Source: Calidihabitans tengchongensis
Lineage (GTDB): Bacteria > Sysuimicrobiota > Sysuimicrobiia > Sysuimicrobiales > Kaftiobacteriaceae
Length of the DNA: 26,424 nucleotides
Assembly (NCBI GenBank): GCA_031459615.1
Contig: JAVKIE010000017.1
Location: forward strand, 1 to 26,424
Direction: 5' to 3'
Under the pieces are notes generated by a model that did not search any database, was not told the origin of the DNA, and worked only from the letters and a program-made list of their open reading frames with translations. The position numbers and the translations under genes were made by a program. The first letter of the stretch is position 1. The number at the start of each line of letters is the position of its first letter. Of the stretch, positions 1 to 8,055 are shown piece after piece.

Positions 1-707
1 AGCCGGTCCAGCAGATCCTCCACATCGCCGTGCGGGCCGAAGTGGGTCAGCAGCAGGCGGCGTGGCCGCAGGGAGCGGATCAGGGCCAGGGACCGCTCCC
101 AGGCGGGGACGTCCAGGTCCGGCGGAGGCGTGGGGGCCCGCACGTACCGGGATCCCGGCAGGGCCACTCCCGCCACATCCCCGGTAAACAGGTCCCCCGT
201 GGCGGGGTCCCAGAACACGTGGTGGTGGCGGGCGTGACCGGGAGTGTCCCGGGCCACCATCGTCCGCGACCCCAGGACCACCGTCTCGCCGTCGGCCAGC
301 GGGTGGAGGCGCCCGGCGGGGACGGGGGCGACTTCGCCGAACAGGTCGGCCAGCGCCTCCCCGTACAGCCGCGCCGCGCTGGCCACCAGCCGCGTCGGGT
401 CCGCCAGGTGGGGAGCGCCCACGGGGTGCACGTACACCTCCAGGTGGGGGATCAGGCGGGCCAGGGCGCCCGCCCCGCCGGCGTGGTCCAGGTGGATGTG
501 GGTGACGGCCGCGGCCTGCAGGCGCGAGGGATCCACGCCGGCCTCGCGTATGCCCTCCAGCAGGTGGGGGAGGGTGGAGGCGGGGCCGGTTTCGATCAGG
601 GCCGGCCTGTCGCCCAGCACCAGGTAGGCGCCGACGGCCTGCGGGGTGTTCTGGAAGTGCAGGTCGATCAGGACCAGATCGTCGGCCAGCCGCTGGATGC
701 GCGCCAT
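1..707 (-). CDS. MBL-fold metallo-hydrolase (3' end outside window)
   Basis: A metallo-beta-lactamase-fold hydrolase whose C-terminus runs off the left edge; 235 codons are visible. The metal-binding signature THIHLDH is at residues 69-75 (H70, H72, D74, H75). Further likely ligands are H158 in a TPGH motif, D177 in FTGD and H222 in THFG. This is the full ligand set of the glyoxalase II/RNase Z-like branch, so the enzyme is probably an active di-metal hydrolase, but the substrate cannot be told. There is no signal peptide, so it is probably cytoplasmic. The ATG at 707 is preceded by GAGGG at suitable spacing. It is transcribed away from the small gene at 781, with 73 bases between the two starts. 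Family is certain; specific function is unknown. Confidence 0.9.
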   Translation of the reverse strand, partial: MARIQRLADDLVLIDLHFQNTPQAVGAYLVLGDRPALIETGPASTLPHLLEGIREAGVDPSRLQAAAVTHIHLDHAGGAGALARLIPHLEVYVHPVGAPHLADPTRLVASAARLYGEALADLFGEVAPVPAGRLHPLADGETVVLGSRTMVARDTPGHARHHHVFWDPATGDLFTGDVAGVALPGSRYVRAPTPPPDLDVPAWERSLALIRSLRPRRLLLTHFGPHGDVEDLLDR

Positions 708-780
708 GACGCCCTCACCATACTACAGCAGGGCGGTGGCCGCCAGGGCGCCGGGCGGGGCGGGCCGCGGAGGGATCCCC

Positions 781-963
781 ATGACGGCGCAGGATGCGCT
801 GGTGGCATTCATGGCGGCCACCCGGCGGGAGGGGTGGTGGAGGCCGGGGGACCGGTTTTTCGTCCAGGTGCGGGAGTACCGGGCCGAGGGGGTGCTGCTG
901 CGCCCGTTCAACCTGGAGACGGGCCGGACCTGCGACCGGCTGTCCCCGGTGCAGGAGGGCTGA
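781..963 (+). CDS. small hypothetical protein (60 aa)
   Basis: A 60-residue soluble protein of no family I recognise. It begins MTAQDALVAFMAATRR and has an aromatic centre (GWWRPGDRFFVQVREY) followed by a LLRPFNLETG stretch, which suggests a small beta-rich fold. The ATG at 781 is chosen because a GGAGGG ribosome site lies just upstream. The same frame is open further upstream, but that part is antisense to the hydrolase gene. It ends 54 bases before the peptide-binding protein gene and reads in the same direction, so it may share a transcript with it. It has no signal peptide or membrane segment. Coding status rests on the ribosome site and sensible composition. Confidence 0.55.
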   Translation: MTAQDALVAFMAATRREGWWRPGDRFFVQVREYRAEGVLLRPFNLETGRTCDRLSPVQEG

Positions 964-1017
964 CCCGCCGCCGGGAAACTCATGCGGAGATCAGCGGAGG
1001 ACGAAGGAGGAGAGACG

Positions 1018-2586
1018 ATGACCGCCCGAGCATGGAGGGGAGTGCTGTGGGTGAGCCTGCTGGCGCTGGTCCTGGGGTCGGCCGTCGGCGCCGCCGGCGC
1101 CCCCCGGGTGCCCAACACGGTGCTGGTCATGGGCGGGGTGATCTCGGACGCCGTCAGCCTGGATCCCGCCCAGGCCTTCGAGTTCACCTCGGTGTGGGCC
1201 GCGGCGCAGATCTACGACACCCTGGTGGATTTCAACCGCGAGTTCAACCAGGTGGTGCCCGAGCTGGCCACCTCCTGGACGGTGTCGGCTGACGGCCGCA
1301 CCTACACCTTCCGCCTGCGGCGGGGGGTGCGGTTCCACAGCGGGAACGTGGTGGACGCCAAGGCGGTGGAGTTCTCCCTGCAGCGGGCCATGAAGCTGAA
1401 CCTCACGCCGGCGTTCATCCTCACCAGCTTCATCGCCCGTCCGGAGGACGTGGTGGCCGTGGGCGCCGACACGGTCCGGGTGACCTTCAAGCAGGCCATG
1501 CCCGAGATCCTCATGGGGTCGGTGCTGGCCAACCCCGTCTCGGCGGTGGTGGACCCGGCCCTGGTGCAGCGGAATGCCACGCCCGCCGACCCGTGGGCCA
1601 ACCAGTGGCTGAGCTTCAACGACGCCGGCTCCGGGCCGTACAAGCTCCGGGCCTGGAGCAAGAACGTCAAGATCGAGTTCGAGGCGTTTGAGGGCTACTG
1701 GCGGGGCACCCCGCGGCTGCGGCGGGTGTTCTACCAGGAGATGCCCGAGCCGGCGGCGGCCATGCTGGCCCTCCAGCGCGGGGACATCGATGTCGCCAGC
1801 GACCTGCTGCCGGCCCAGTACAAGCAGCTGCAGGGCCAGCCGGGGATCGAGGTGAAGACCAGCCCGCAGTTCACGGTCAACTACCTGGCCATGAACGTGG
1901 GCTACGAGCCCTTCGGCAAGAAGGAGGTGCGCAACGCCATCAAGTGGGCCATCGACTACGATGCCCTGCGGCGCATCTTCGAGGACGCCCTGGACCCCTC
2001 CCAGACCATCGTGCCCCCGGGCATGTTCGCCCACCTGGCCGAGCGTCCCTACCGGCGGGACGTGGCCCGGGCCCGGGCCCTGCTGCGGGAGGCGGGCTAC
2101 GAGCGAGGCTTCCGGGCCGAACTGATCGTCCCCGTGACCCCGCCCCTGCCGGACGTGGCAGCCAAGATCAAGGAGGACCTGGCGGCGGTGGGGATCGAGG
2201 TGGAGGTGCGCCAGCTGCGCAGCGCCGACCTGCTGGGCATCTACCGCGCCCAGCGCCACCAGCTGGTGATCCAGCGGTGGGGGGCCGACTACCCCGACCC
2301 CGACAACCTGGCGCGGGCGTTCGCGAGCTTCGACGCCCGCCAGCTGGCCTGGCGCAACCAGTGGGACCACCCCGTCAAGCGCACCGTGGAGCAGGCCGTG
2401 GGCGAGCTGAACCGCGCCCGCCGGGAGGCCCTCTACCACGAGATCCAGCGCATCGTCCTGGAGGAGGGCCCCTACGCCATCTACGGGTCGCCCCTGGAGC
2501 AGAACGCCATGCGCAGCAACGTGAAGGGTCTGGGCGCCTCGCCCCTGTTCGCCTTCACCAACCTCATCGACGCCTGGAAGGAGTGA
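1018..2586 (+). CDS. ABC transporter substrate-binding protein, family 5 (peptide/nickel/opine type)
   Basis: Extracytoplasmic binding protein of an oligopeptide/nickel-class ABC importer, 522 aa, normal for the family. The N-terminus has a basic start (MTARAWRG), a hydrophobic core and an AGA-type cleavage region near residue 28, so it is exported. There is no obvious lipobox cysteine. The SBP_bac_5 body follows: the early block LDPAQAFEF, the region around TYTFRLRRGVRFHSG, and the late block GADYPDPDN are all typical of DppA/OppA-like proteins. The ATG at 1018 is preceded by GGAGGAGAGACG; a start 36 bases upstream would spoil the signal peptide. Two permease genes follow. The transported substrate cannot be inferred from sequence alone. 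Confidence 0.93.
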   Translation: MTARAWRGVLWVSLLALVLGSAVGAAGAPRVPNTVLVMGGVISDAVSLDPAQAFEFTSVWAAAQIYDTLVDFNREFNQVVPELATSWTVSADGRTYTFRLRRGVRFHSGNVVDAKAVEFSLQRAMKLNLTPAFILTSFIARPEDVVAVGADTVRVTFKQAMPEILMGSVLANPVSAVVDPALVQRNATPADPWANQWLSFNDAGSGPYKLRAWSKNVKIEFEAFEGYWRGTPRLRRVFYQEMPEPAAAMLALQRGDIDVASDLLPAQYKQLQGQPGIEVKTSPQFTVNYLAMNVGYEPFGKKEVRNAIKWAIDYDALRRIFEDALDPSQTIVPPGMFAHLAERPYRRDVARARALLREAGYERGFRAELIVPVTPPLPDVAAKIKEDLAAVGIEVEVRQLRSADLLGIYRAQRHQLVIQRWGADYPDPDNLARAFASFDARQLAWRNQWDHPVKRTVEQAVGELNRARREALYHEIQRIVLEEGPYAIYGSPLEQNAMRSNVKGLGASPLFAFTNLIDAWKE

Positions 2587-2605
2587 GGCGCCCGCCGGCG
2601 TCACC

Positions 2606-2635
2606 CGAGGGGGCGGGCGCAGGCCCGCCCCCTCG
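2606..2635 (+). promoter_or_regulatory. 13-bp intercistronic hairpin between binding protein and permease genes
   Basis: A perfect inverted repeat: 13-nt arms (2606-2618 and 2623-2635, starting CGAGGGGGCGGGC) around a GCAG tetraloop. It sits in the 58-base gap between the binding-protein stop and the permease start. No U-tract follows, so it is not a classic intrinsic terminator. In ABC importer operons such hairpins commonly cap the binding-protein mRNA and lower expression of the downstream permeases. That role is inferred here from position. Confidence 0.7.
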
Positions 2636-2644
2636 CCGTCCCCC

Positions 2645-3652
2645 ATGTGGGCCTACCTGACCCGCCGCCTGCTGCTGTCGACGCTGGCTGTCTTCGGCGT
2701 GCTGGTGATCACCTTCTTCCTGTCGCATGTGATTCCGGGCGACCCCATTGCGGCCATCCTGGGACCGCAGGCTCCCGACCACGTGATCGAGGACCTGCGC
2801 CGGCGGTGGGGGCTGGACCGGCCGATCCCCGAACAGTTCGTGCGGTACCTGAGCCTGCTGGCGCGGGGAGATCTGGGCCGGTCGATCGCCACCAACCGCC
2901 CCGTGCTGGACGACCTCCGGGAGTTCTTCCCGGCCACGGTGGAGCTGGCCACGGCGGCGATCCTGGTGGGGGTGACCCTGGGGATGGCCGTGGGCATCGT
3001 CTCGGCGGTGGCCCGGGGACGGTGGGTCGACCACGTGGTGCGGTTCGTGTCCCTGATCGGCCTGTCCATGCCGGTGTTCTGGCTGGGGCTGATCGCCCTC
3101 CTGGTGTTCTACTTCTGGGCGGGCGTCCTGCCCGGGCCGGGCCAGCTGGACATCCTGATCAGCCGCCCGCCCCGGGTCACGGGGCTCATCCTGGTGGACA
3201 GCGTGCTGGCCAGAGACGGGGTGGCCCTGCGCAACGCCCTGGCCCACATGGTCCTGCCGGCCCTGGTCCTGGGCTCCCACACCCTGGTGGGCATCGCCCG
3301 CATCACCCGGGCCAGCATGCTGGAGGTGCTGGGCCAGGAGTACATCAAGGCGGCCCGGGCCAAGGGGCTGGCCGAGCGCACCGTCATCCTCCGCCACGCG
3401 CTGAAGAACGCTCTGCTGCCCATTGTGACCGTCATCGGCATCTACTACGGCAGCCTGCTGGAAGGGGCGGTCCTCACCGAGACGGTGTTCGCCTGGCCGG
3501 GTCTGGGCCGGTACGCCACCAGCGCCATCCTCTCCCAGGACTTTGCCGCCGTCATGGGCGTCACGCTGCTGATCGCCCTGATCTTCTCCCTGGCCAACCT
3601 GGTGGTGGACCTGCTGTACGCGGCCCTCAATCCCCGGATCCGCTATGAGTAG
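2645..3652 (+). CDS. ABC transporter permease, DppB/OppB type
   Basis: Inner-membrane permease subunit, 335 aa, the usual size for DppB-like proteins. It opens with the family's N-terminal helix (MWAYLTRRLLLSTLAVFGVL) and the HVIPGDP motif. Several further hydrophobic segments follow. The EAA loop that contacts the ATPase is EYIKAARAKGLAERTVILRH at about residues 230-250, followed by ALKNALLP. The end (LLYAALNPRIRYE) is also characteristic (DPRIRY in many homologues). It overlaps the next permease gene by 8 bases, so the two are translationally coupled. No ATP-binding subunit is found in the window, so the ATPases must be encoded elsewhere or shared with another importer. Confidence 0.95.
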   Translation: MWAYLTRRLLLSTLAVFGVLVITFFLSHVIPGDPIAAILGPQAPDHVIEDLRRRWGLDRPIPEQFVRYLSLLARGDLGRSIATNRPVLDDLREFFPATVELATAAILVGVTLGMAVGIVSAVARGRWVDHVVRFVSLIGLSMPVFWLGLIALLVFYFWAGVLPGPGQLDILISRPPRVTGLILVDSVLARDGVALRNALAHMVLPALVLGSHTLVGIARITRASMLEVLGQEYIKAARAKGLAERTVILRHALKNALLPIVTVIGIYYGSLLEGAVLTETVFAWPGLGRYATSAILSQDFAAVMGVTLLIALIFSLANLVVDLLYAALNPRIRYE

Positions 3653-4514
3653 CGTCGCGGTCCCCGTCCGACCCCGCCCGGCGGGCCTCACGGCCCGCAC
3701 CCTGCGCAACCCGCTGTCGCTGGCGGGGGTGGTCCTGATCGGCCTGCTGGTCGCCGGCGCGGCGCTGGCGCCGTACCTGGCGCCCGCCGATCCCTACCAG
3801 ACCGACATCGCCCGGCGGCTCCAGCCGCCCAGCGCAGCCCACCCTCTGGGCACCGACCAGCTGGGCCGCGACATCCTCACCCGCATCCTGTACGGCACCC
3901 GCATCTCCCTGCGCATCGCCGTGCTCACCGCGGTGATCGCCACCGGCATCGGCGCCCCCCTGGGGATCGTGTCGGGGTTCTTCCGCGGGCGCACCGACGA
4001 CCTGCTGATGCGCCTGACCGACATGTTCATGGCGTTCCCCCGGCTCATCCTGGCCATGGCCATCGCCGCGGCGCTGAAGCCGACCCTGGAGAACGTGGTG
4101 ATCGCCATCGCCCTGGCGTCCTGGCCGGCGTACGCGCGGCTGGCCCGCAGCGTGACCCTGGGCATCCGGGAGGAGGTGTACATCGAGGCCGCCCGGGCCA
4201 TCGGCGCCAGCCCGCTGCGCATCCTGAGCCGACACGTCTTTCCGGGCGTGGTGGGCCCCCTGGTCATCCAGGTGAGCCTGGACATGGGCGGCATCATCCT
4301 GACCGCAGCAGGGTTGAGCTTCATCGGTTTCGGGGCCCAGCCGCCGTCCCCCGAGTGGGGCCTGATGATCGCCGAAGGGCGCAGCTACATCACCGACGCC
4401 TGGTGGCTGTCCACGTTTCCGGGGCTGGCCATCTCCCTGGTGGTGCTGGGGTTCAACCTCCTGGGGGACGGCATCCGGGACGTCCTGGACCCGCGCCTGC
4501 GGCGGCCACGGTAG
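3645..4514 (+). CDS. ABC transporter permease, DppC/OppC type
   Basis: Second inner-membrane permease of the importer, 289 aa. It carries the OppC N-terminal region and then the hallmark HPLGTDQLGRDILTRILYG at about residues 65-85. The EAA loop is YIEAARAIGASPLRILSRH, and the family block LSFIGFGAQPPSPEWGLMI follows. The C-terminal NLLGDGIRDVLDPRLR is typical. The ATG lies inside the end of the preceding permease gene (8-base overlap). Together with the two upstream genes it forms a binding protein-permease-permease operon without the DppD/DppF ATPases. Confidence 0.95.
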   Translation: MSSVAVPVRPRPAGLTARTLRNPLSLAGVVLIGLLVAGAALAPYLAPADPYQTDIARRLQPPSAAHPLGTDQLGRDILTRILYGTRISLRIAVLTAVIATGIGAPLGIVSGFFRGRTDDLLMRLTDMFMAFPRLILAMAIAAALKPTLENVVIAIALASWPAYARLARSVTLGIREEVYIEAARAIGASPLRILSRHVFPGVVGPLVIQVSLDMGGIILTAAGLSFIGFGAQPPSPEWGLMIAEGRSYITDAWWLSTFPGLAISLVVLGFNLLGDGIRDVLDPRLRRPR

Positions 4515-4645
4515 GGCCGTCTTGCGGCGGGCCTCTGTGCGGCCATCCCCCGGGGCGTCGCGTCGCCGCGGGTGCCTCCGCCAGGACTGGCGTCCGGCCG
4601 GCGGCGGGCATGATGGCGATACAGCCTGTGGGGGAGGCGACGGTC

Positions 4646-4870
4646 ATGGTGGTGGCCCTGCTGGGCGTGGTGCTGGTGGTGGGCGGGCTGTACGTGCTGA
4701 CCCGGGACGCGGCCCTGTGGCGTCAGGTGCAGGACCTGCTGGCCTCCCTGCTGGCCGCCCTGCCGCCGCCGGTGTGGCATCGGGTGGAGTACGTGGCGGG
4801 GGTCGCCGCCCTGATGGTGGGAGCCGCCCTGATCCTGCTGCGCCTGTTCGGAGGCCTGCGCCGGATCTAG
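4646..4870 (+). CDS. small two-helix membrane protein
   Basis: A 74-residue membrane protein of unknown function. Two hydrophobic segments (about residues 1-19 and 49-67) flank a short amphipathic stretch (RDAALWRQVQDLLASLLAALPP), and the protein ends in a basic tail, GGLRRI. The ATG at 4646 is preceded by GGGGGAGG at 8-base spacing. An in-frame ATG pair at 4610/4613 lacks such a site. It lies 131 bases after the DppC-like gene in the same direction and converges on the ABC-2 permease gene. A link to the importer is possible but not shown. Confidence 0.6.
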   Translation: MVVALLGVVLVVGGLYVLTRDAALWRQVQDLLASLLAALPPPVWHRVEYVAGVAALMVGAALILLRLFGGLRRI

Positions 4871-4872
4871 GC

Positions 4873-4890
4873 GCGGGGACAGCGCCCCGC
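4873..4890. terminator. possible bidirectional hairpin between convergent genes
   Basis: GCGGGG and CCCCGC form a 6-bp stem around a 6-base loop, in the 53-base space between two convergent genes. There is no T-run on either side. It is a weak candidate, offered because convergent genes need a stop signal and nothing better is visible there. Confidence 0.3.
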
Positions 4891-4923
4891 TCGGCACCCG
4901 GGCCCGGCCTCGCGCTGCGGCTT

Positions 4924-5877
4924 CTACGCCCGCACTTCCTGGCGCTGGAACAGGACGTAGGTCCCGGCAAACAGGAGCAGCAGGGCCGCCAGCATGCCGG
5001 TGAACTGCGGCCAGGCCAGCAGCAGGCTCTGCCCCACCGGCAGCGGGGTCCCCAGGACCGCCCCCTCCAGCTGGGTGATGAAGACCGGACCCAGGGCCCG
5101 CACCTCGGGATTCAGCAGCGCCAGCACGATCTCGGCGAACAGGGTGTTGGGCGACAGCCGGGACAGGTACAGGCTCACCCGGGCCTGGGCCAGTTGCTCC
5201 AGGGGGTTGAAGCCGTACACCGGCCGCACGGCCTGGGCGATGACCTGGACCACGATGTCGTAGAACACGGCGAAGAACAACCACACCGCCATCGCCGCCA
5301 GGGCCGACGTTGCCGGCTGGCGGAACACCACCGAAAACGCCATGGCCAGGGCCAGCCAGATGCCCGCGTAGGCCCAGGACGTGAGCAGGAACAGCAGGCC
5401 CCGGCCCACCTCCTCGCCGCTGGGCACCACCCCCAGGACCAGCAGGCCCATGCCGGTGACCAGCAGCCACAGCGCCAGCAGGCTGATCCCCAGGGTGAAC
5501 ATCCCGGCCAGGAACTTGCCCACCAGCAGGGCGTCGCGGTAGATGGGCTGGGCCAGGACCCGGCTCAGGGTGCGCCGGTTGTGCTCGCCGTTGATGGAGT
5601 CAAACCCCAGGGCGATGGCCGCCAGGGGCAGGAAGAACCCCAAAAACGCCACAAAGGACGGCAGGGGCTCCTGGGAAGTGGTGAACAGCTTCAGGTAGAC
5701 GAACGGGTCCTCGGCCACGGTGGCCTTGAGCTGCCGGACGGCCGTGTAGGTGGCCCCGAAGGCCGTCAGGAAGATCAACCCCTCCAGCAGCTGCATGCGC
5801 GCACTGCCGAGGTGGTCGGCCAGCTCCTTGAGGACCACCGCCCACAGTCCGGTCCAGGGTGAGCCTTCACGCTTCAC
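4924..5877 (-). CDS. ABC-2 type transporter permease (NosY-like)
   Basis: Membrane subunit of an ABC-2 type exporter, 317 aa. A short cytoplasmic N-terminus (ending in KELADHLGSARMQLLEG, typical of this family) is followed by about six hydrophobic segments. A large extracytoplasmic loop lies after the first helix (about residues 45-70), and there is a DSINGEHNRRTLSRVLAQPIYRDALLVGK block. This SINGEHRRGTL...P.SR pattern is typical of NosY-like permeases. It overlaps the upstream ATPase gene by 11 bases, so it is coupled to it. The cargo is unknown. The operon starts with an exported Ig-repeat protein, which suggests a role at the cell surface. Confidence 0.92.
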   Translation of the reverse strand: MKREGSPWTGLWAVVLKELADHLGSARMQLLEGLIFLTAFGATYTAVRQLKATVAEDPFVYLKLFTTSQEPLPSFVAFLGFFLPLAAIALGFDSINGEHNRRTLSRVLAQPIYRDALLVGKFLAGMFTLGISLLALWLLVTGMGLLVLGVVPSGEEVGRGLLFLLTSWAYAGIWLALAMAFSVVFRQPATSALAAMAVWLFFAVFYDIVVQVIAQAVRPVYGFNPLEQLAQARVSLYLSRLSPNTLFAEIVLALLNPEVRALGPVFITQLEGAVLGTPLPVGQSLLLAWPQFTGMLAALLLLFAGTYVLFQRQEVRA

Positions 5878-6805
5878 GGGACGCCTCCTGGAAGTAGCGG
5901 GTGTAGACCTCGTCCAGGGTCGGCCGCTCCAGCGACAGCGACAGCAGGTCCGCCCCCCGGGTGACGACCTGCCGGGCCACCTCCGCCCGGCAGTCCAGTT
6001 GCGCCTCCAGGCGGAACCGGCCGGGCCTCTCCTGCACCACCCGGGTCACCCCGGGGATGGCTCGCAGGGCCGGTTCCAGGCCGTCGGCCCGCGCCGTCTC
6101 CACGTGGATGCGGTAGGCTCCCCCGAGGATGCGGTCGGCCAGGCTCTCGAATGTCCCCTCCAGCACCATGCGGCCCCGGGAGAACAGGCCCACCCGGTCG
6201 CAGACGGCCTGGACCTGGTGCAGCAGGTGGGACGCCAGCAGGATGGTGATGCCCTGGGCCTTCAGGCCGCGGATGAGGTCCAGGAACTCGTGCGCCGCCT
6301 CGGGGTCCAGCCCCGCCGTGGGCTCGTCCAGGATGGCGATCTCCGGCCGCTTGATCAGCACGTCGGCCAGCCCCAGGCGCTGGCGCATCCCCCGGGAGTA
6401 GGCGCCCACACGGCGGTCGGCCACCTCGGTCAGGCCCACGCGGGCCAGCGCCTCGTCAATGCGGCTCTCCGCCTCCGACCGGCTCAGGCCATTGAGGCGC
6501 GCCGTGTAGCGCAGGTTCTCCCGCGCGGTCAGGTCGTCGTAGAACCCCACCGAGTCGGGCAGGTAGCCCACCCGGCGCTTCACCTCCAGGGGGTGGCGGG
6601 AGGGGTCGTAGCCCAGCACCCGGACCGTGCCCGAGGTGGGGTCGGTGAGTCCCAGCAGCATCAGGATGGTGGTGGTCTTGCCCGAGCCGTTGGGGCCCAG
6701 CATGCCGAAGACCTCCCCCGCGGCGACGCGCAGGGTGAGATCCTCCACGGCCACCACGGGGCCGTAGTGTTTGGTCAGCCCCTCGGTGTCGATGACCGCC
6801 GTCAT
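5867..6805 (-). CDS. ABC transporter ATP-binding protein (NosF/CcmA-like)
   Basis: ATPase of the ABC-2 exporter, 312 aa. Walker A is GPNGSGKT (residues 37-44). The signature is YSRGMRQ (136-142), a common variant of LSGGQ in this subfamily. Walker B ends ILDEP (D160, E161) and the switch is a histidine in LLASH. The last ~80 residues form the accessory C-terminal domain seen in NosF-like proteins, ending LDEVYTRYFQEA. The ATG at 6805 overlaps the stop of the upstream gene (ATGA), so translation is coupled. It works with the permease whose gene overlaps its 3' end. Confidence 0.95.
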   Translation of the reverse strand: MTAVIDTEGLTKHYGPVVAVEDLTLRVAAGEVFGMLGPNGSGKTTTILMLLGLTDPTSGTVRVLGYDPSRHPLEVKRRVGYLPDSVGFYDDLTARENLRYTARLNGLSRSEAESRIDEALARVGLTEVADRRVGAYSRGMRQRLGLADVLIKRPEIAILDEPTAGLDPEAAHEFLDLIRGLKAQGITILLASHLLHQVQAVCDRVGLFSRGRMVLEGTFESLADRILGGAYRIHVETARADGLEPALRAIPGVTRVVQERPGRFRLEAQLDCRAEVARQVVTRGADLLSLSLERPTLDEVYTRYFQEASREA

Positions 6806-7956
6806 CGCCGGCCGTACCGGTTCACGGCAAAGGTGACCACGCCCAGGGCCACCGCCACCAGGACCACGCCCACCGCGCCCCACAGCGTGGAGGTGGTGAC
6901 GGTGATGCGGAAGTCCGCCGAGCGGCTGACGTCCCCGGCGCTGGCGGTGATGGTGACCATGTAGTCCCCGGTCAGGGCCTTGGCCGACGGGGTGATCTCG
7001 GCGGTGACGTCCGCCTCCCCGTTGGCCGGGATCTCGTCCACCCGCTCGGGGACGAACTTGACCTCCCACCCCGACGGCTCCGACGCCGAAAAGGTCACGC
7101 TGCGCGCCGGGGCGCTGCCGGTGTTCTTGATCTTGAGCTTCAGGGGAGTGGTGCGACCGGCGGTGGCGCGGCCCGACAGGCGGTCGTCGGGAGTGGTGAC
7201 GGTGAGGTCGGGCCGCCCGGTCACCTCCAGGCTGAGCTGCAGGGTGGCGGTGGCATCCCCGCTGACCGCCCGCACCGTGATGGGGTACGTACCGGCGGCC
7301 ACCCGCGGCGGCAGCGACACCTCGGCGTCAAAGTCCTTGGACTCCCCCGCCTTGATGGGCAGGCTGGCCACCTCCTGGCCGAAGGTGCTGAAGGTCACCC
7401 GGAATCCCTGGGGAGCGTCGGCGTCCAAATTCACCAGCACTTCCTGGTCGCTCTCGTTCCGCAGGGTGAGCCGGTAGCGGAAGCTGCTGGTGGGCGACCC
7501 GCGCAGCACCGGCAGCTCGGCGCTCAGGGAGAGCCGGCGGGGCAGGACCGCGCCCAGGGTGAGGGTGATGGGCAGGGTGGCCGAGGCGTTCTGCCCGCTG
7601 GCCAGGATCGTGAACCGGTAGGTCCCCGGCCGCACGCCCCGGGGAGGCTCCAGGCGCAGGGAGATGGTGTTCTCCTGATCGGGGTCCACGAACACCGACT
7701 GGATCGGCCGGCCGCCGCCCAGGAACGTGGCCTTCCACCCCGGCGGGGCGGAGACGACCCGCAGCGCCACCGACTGGGGGGGCAGGCCGAAGTTCTTGAC
7801 GGTCAGGGAGAGGGTCACCGCCTCCCCCACCTGGGCGGCCTGCGAGGGATAGGGCGTGGAAATCCGCAACCCCTGGAATCCGGCGGCCGCAGGCAGCGCC
7901 GCCATGCCCACCGAGAGAACGATCACCAGCCACTGCGCCAGCCAGGTGCGATTCAT
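6802..7956 (-). CDS. exported NEW3-type Ig-repeat protein with C-terminal membrane anchor
   Basis: A 384-residue exported protein. A signal peptide (about 1-26, ending LPAAAG) is followed by three tandem beta-sandwich units of the NEW3/CARDB kind, at about 30-135, 140-245 and 250-350. They share phrases such as LSLTVKNFG, YRLTLRNES and LKLKIKNTG, each followed by PPGW, PQGF or PSGW. A single hydrophobic helix near 358-378 and a basic tail (NRYGRR) anchor it on the outside of the membrane. The ATG is preceded by AGGAGGTCAAGC. It heads the operon with the ABC ATPase (4-base overlap) and ABC-2 permease. I infer that it is a surface partner of the exporter. Confidence 0.88.
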   Translation of the reverse strand: MNRTWLAQWLVIVLSVGMAALPAAAGFQGLRISTPYPSQAAQVGEAVTLSLTVKNFGLPPQSVALRVVSAPPGWKATFLGGGRPIQSVFVDPDQENTISLRLEPPRGVRPGTYRFTILASGQNASATLPITLTLGAVLPRRLSLSAELPVLRGSPTSSFRYRLTLRNESDQEVLVNLDADAPQGFRVTFSTFGQEVASLPIKAGESKDFDAEVSLPPRVAAGTYPITVRAVSGDATATLQLSLEVTGRPDLTVTTPDDRLSGRATAGRTTPLKLKIKNTGSAPARSVTFSASEPSGWEVKFVPERVDEIPANGEADVTAEITPSAKALTGDYMVTITASAGDVSRSADFRITVTTSTLWGAVGVVLVAVALGVVTFAVNRYGRR

Positions 7957-8018
7957 GCTTGACCTCCTGCACGCGAGGACCCGCAGAGTGGTGTGGCGGG
8001 GACGGGTCTCCGCAGGGA

Positions 8019-8047
8019 ATTGTAATCACCCGGGCGCGGGTTGAAAA
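8019..8047 (-). promoter_or_regulatory. sigma70-type promoter for the NEW3-ABC operon
   Basis: Read on the minus strand: -35 TTTTCA (8047-8042), a 17-base spacer, then -10 TACAAT (8024-8019), one mismatch from consensus. It stands 62 bases before the operon's ATG, in an AT-richer patch of a very GC-rich region. Confidence 0.6.
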
Positions 8048-8055
8048 GCGGCCGC

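Noticed and set aside
30..1292. A plus-strand frame of 420 codons at the left edge
   Set aside because: It runs antisense through the metallo-hydrolase and out of frame through the binding protein; low-complexity Gly/Arg/Pro composition and no recognisable domain.
991..2646. A minus-strand frame of 551 codons opposite the peptide-binding protein
   Set aside because: Shadow of the clear SBP_bac_5 gene, with His/Gly/Gln/Val-rich composition and no start context.
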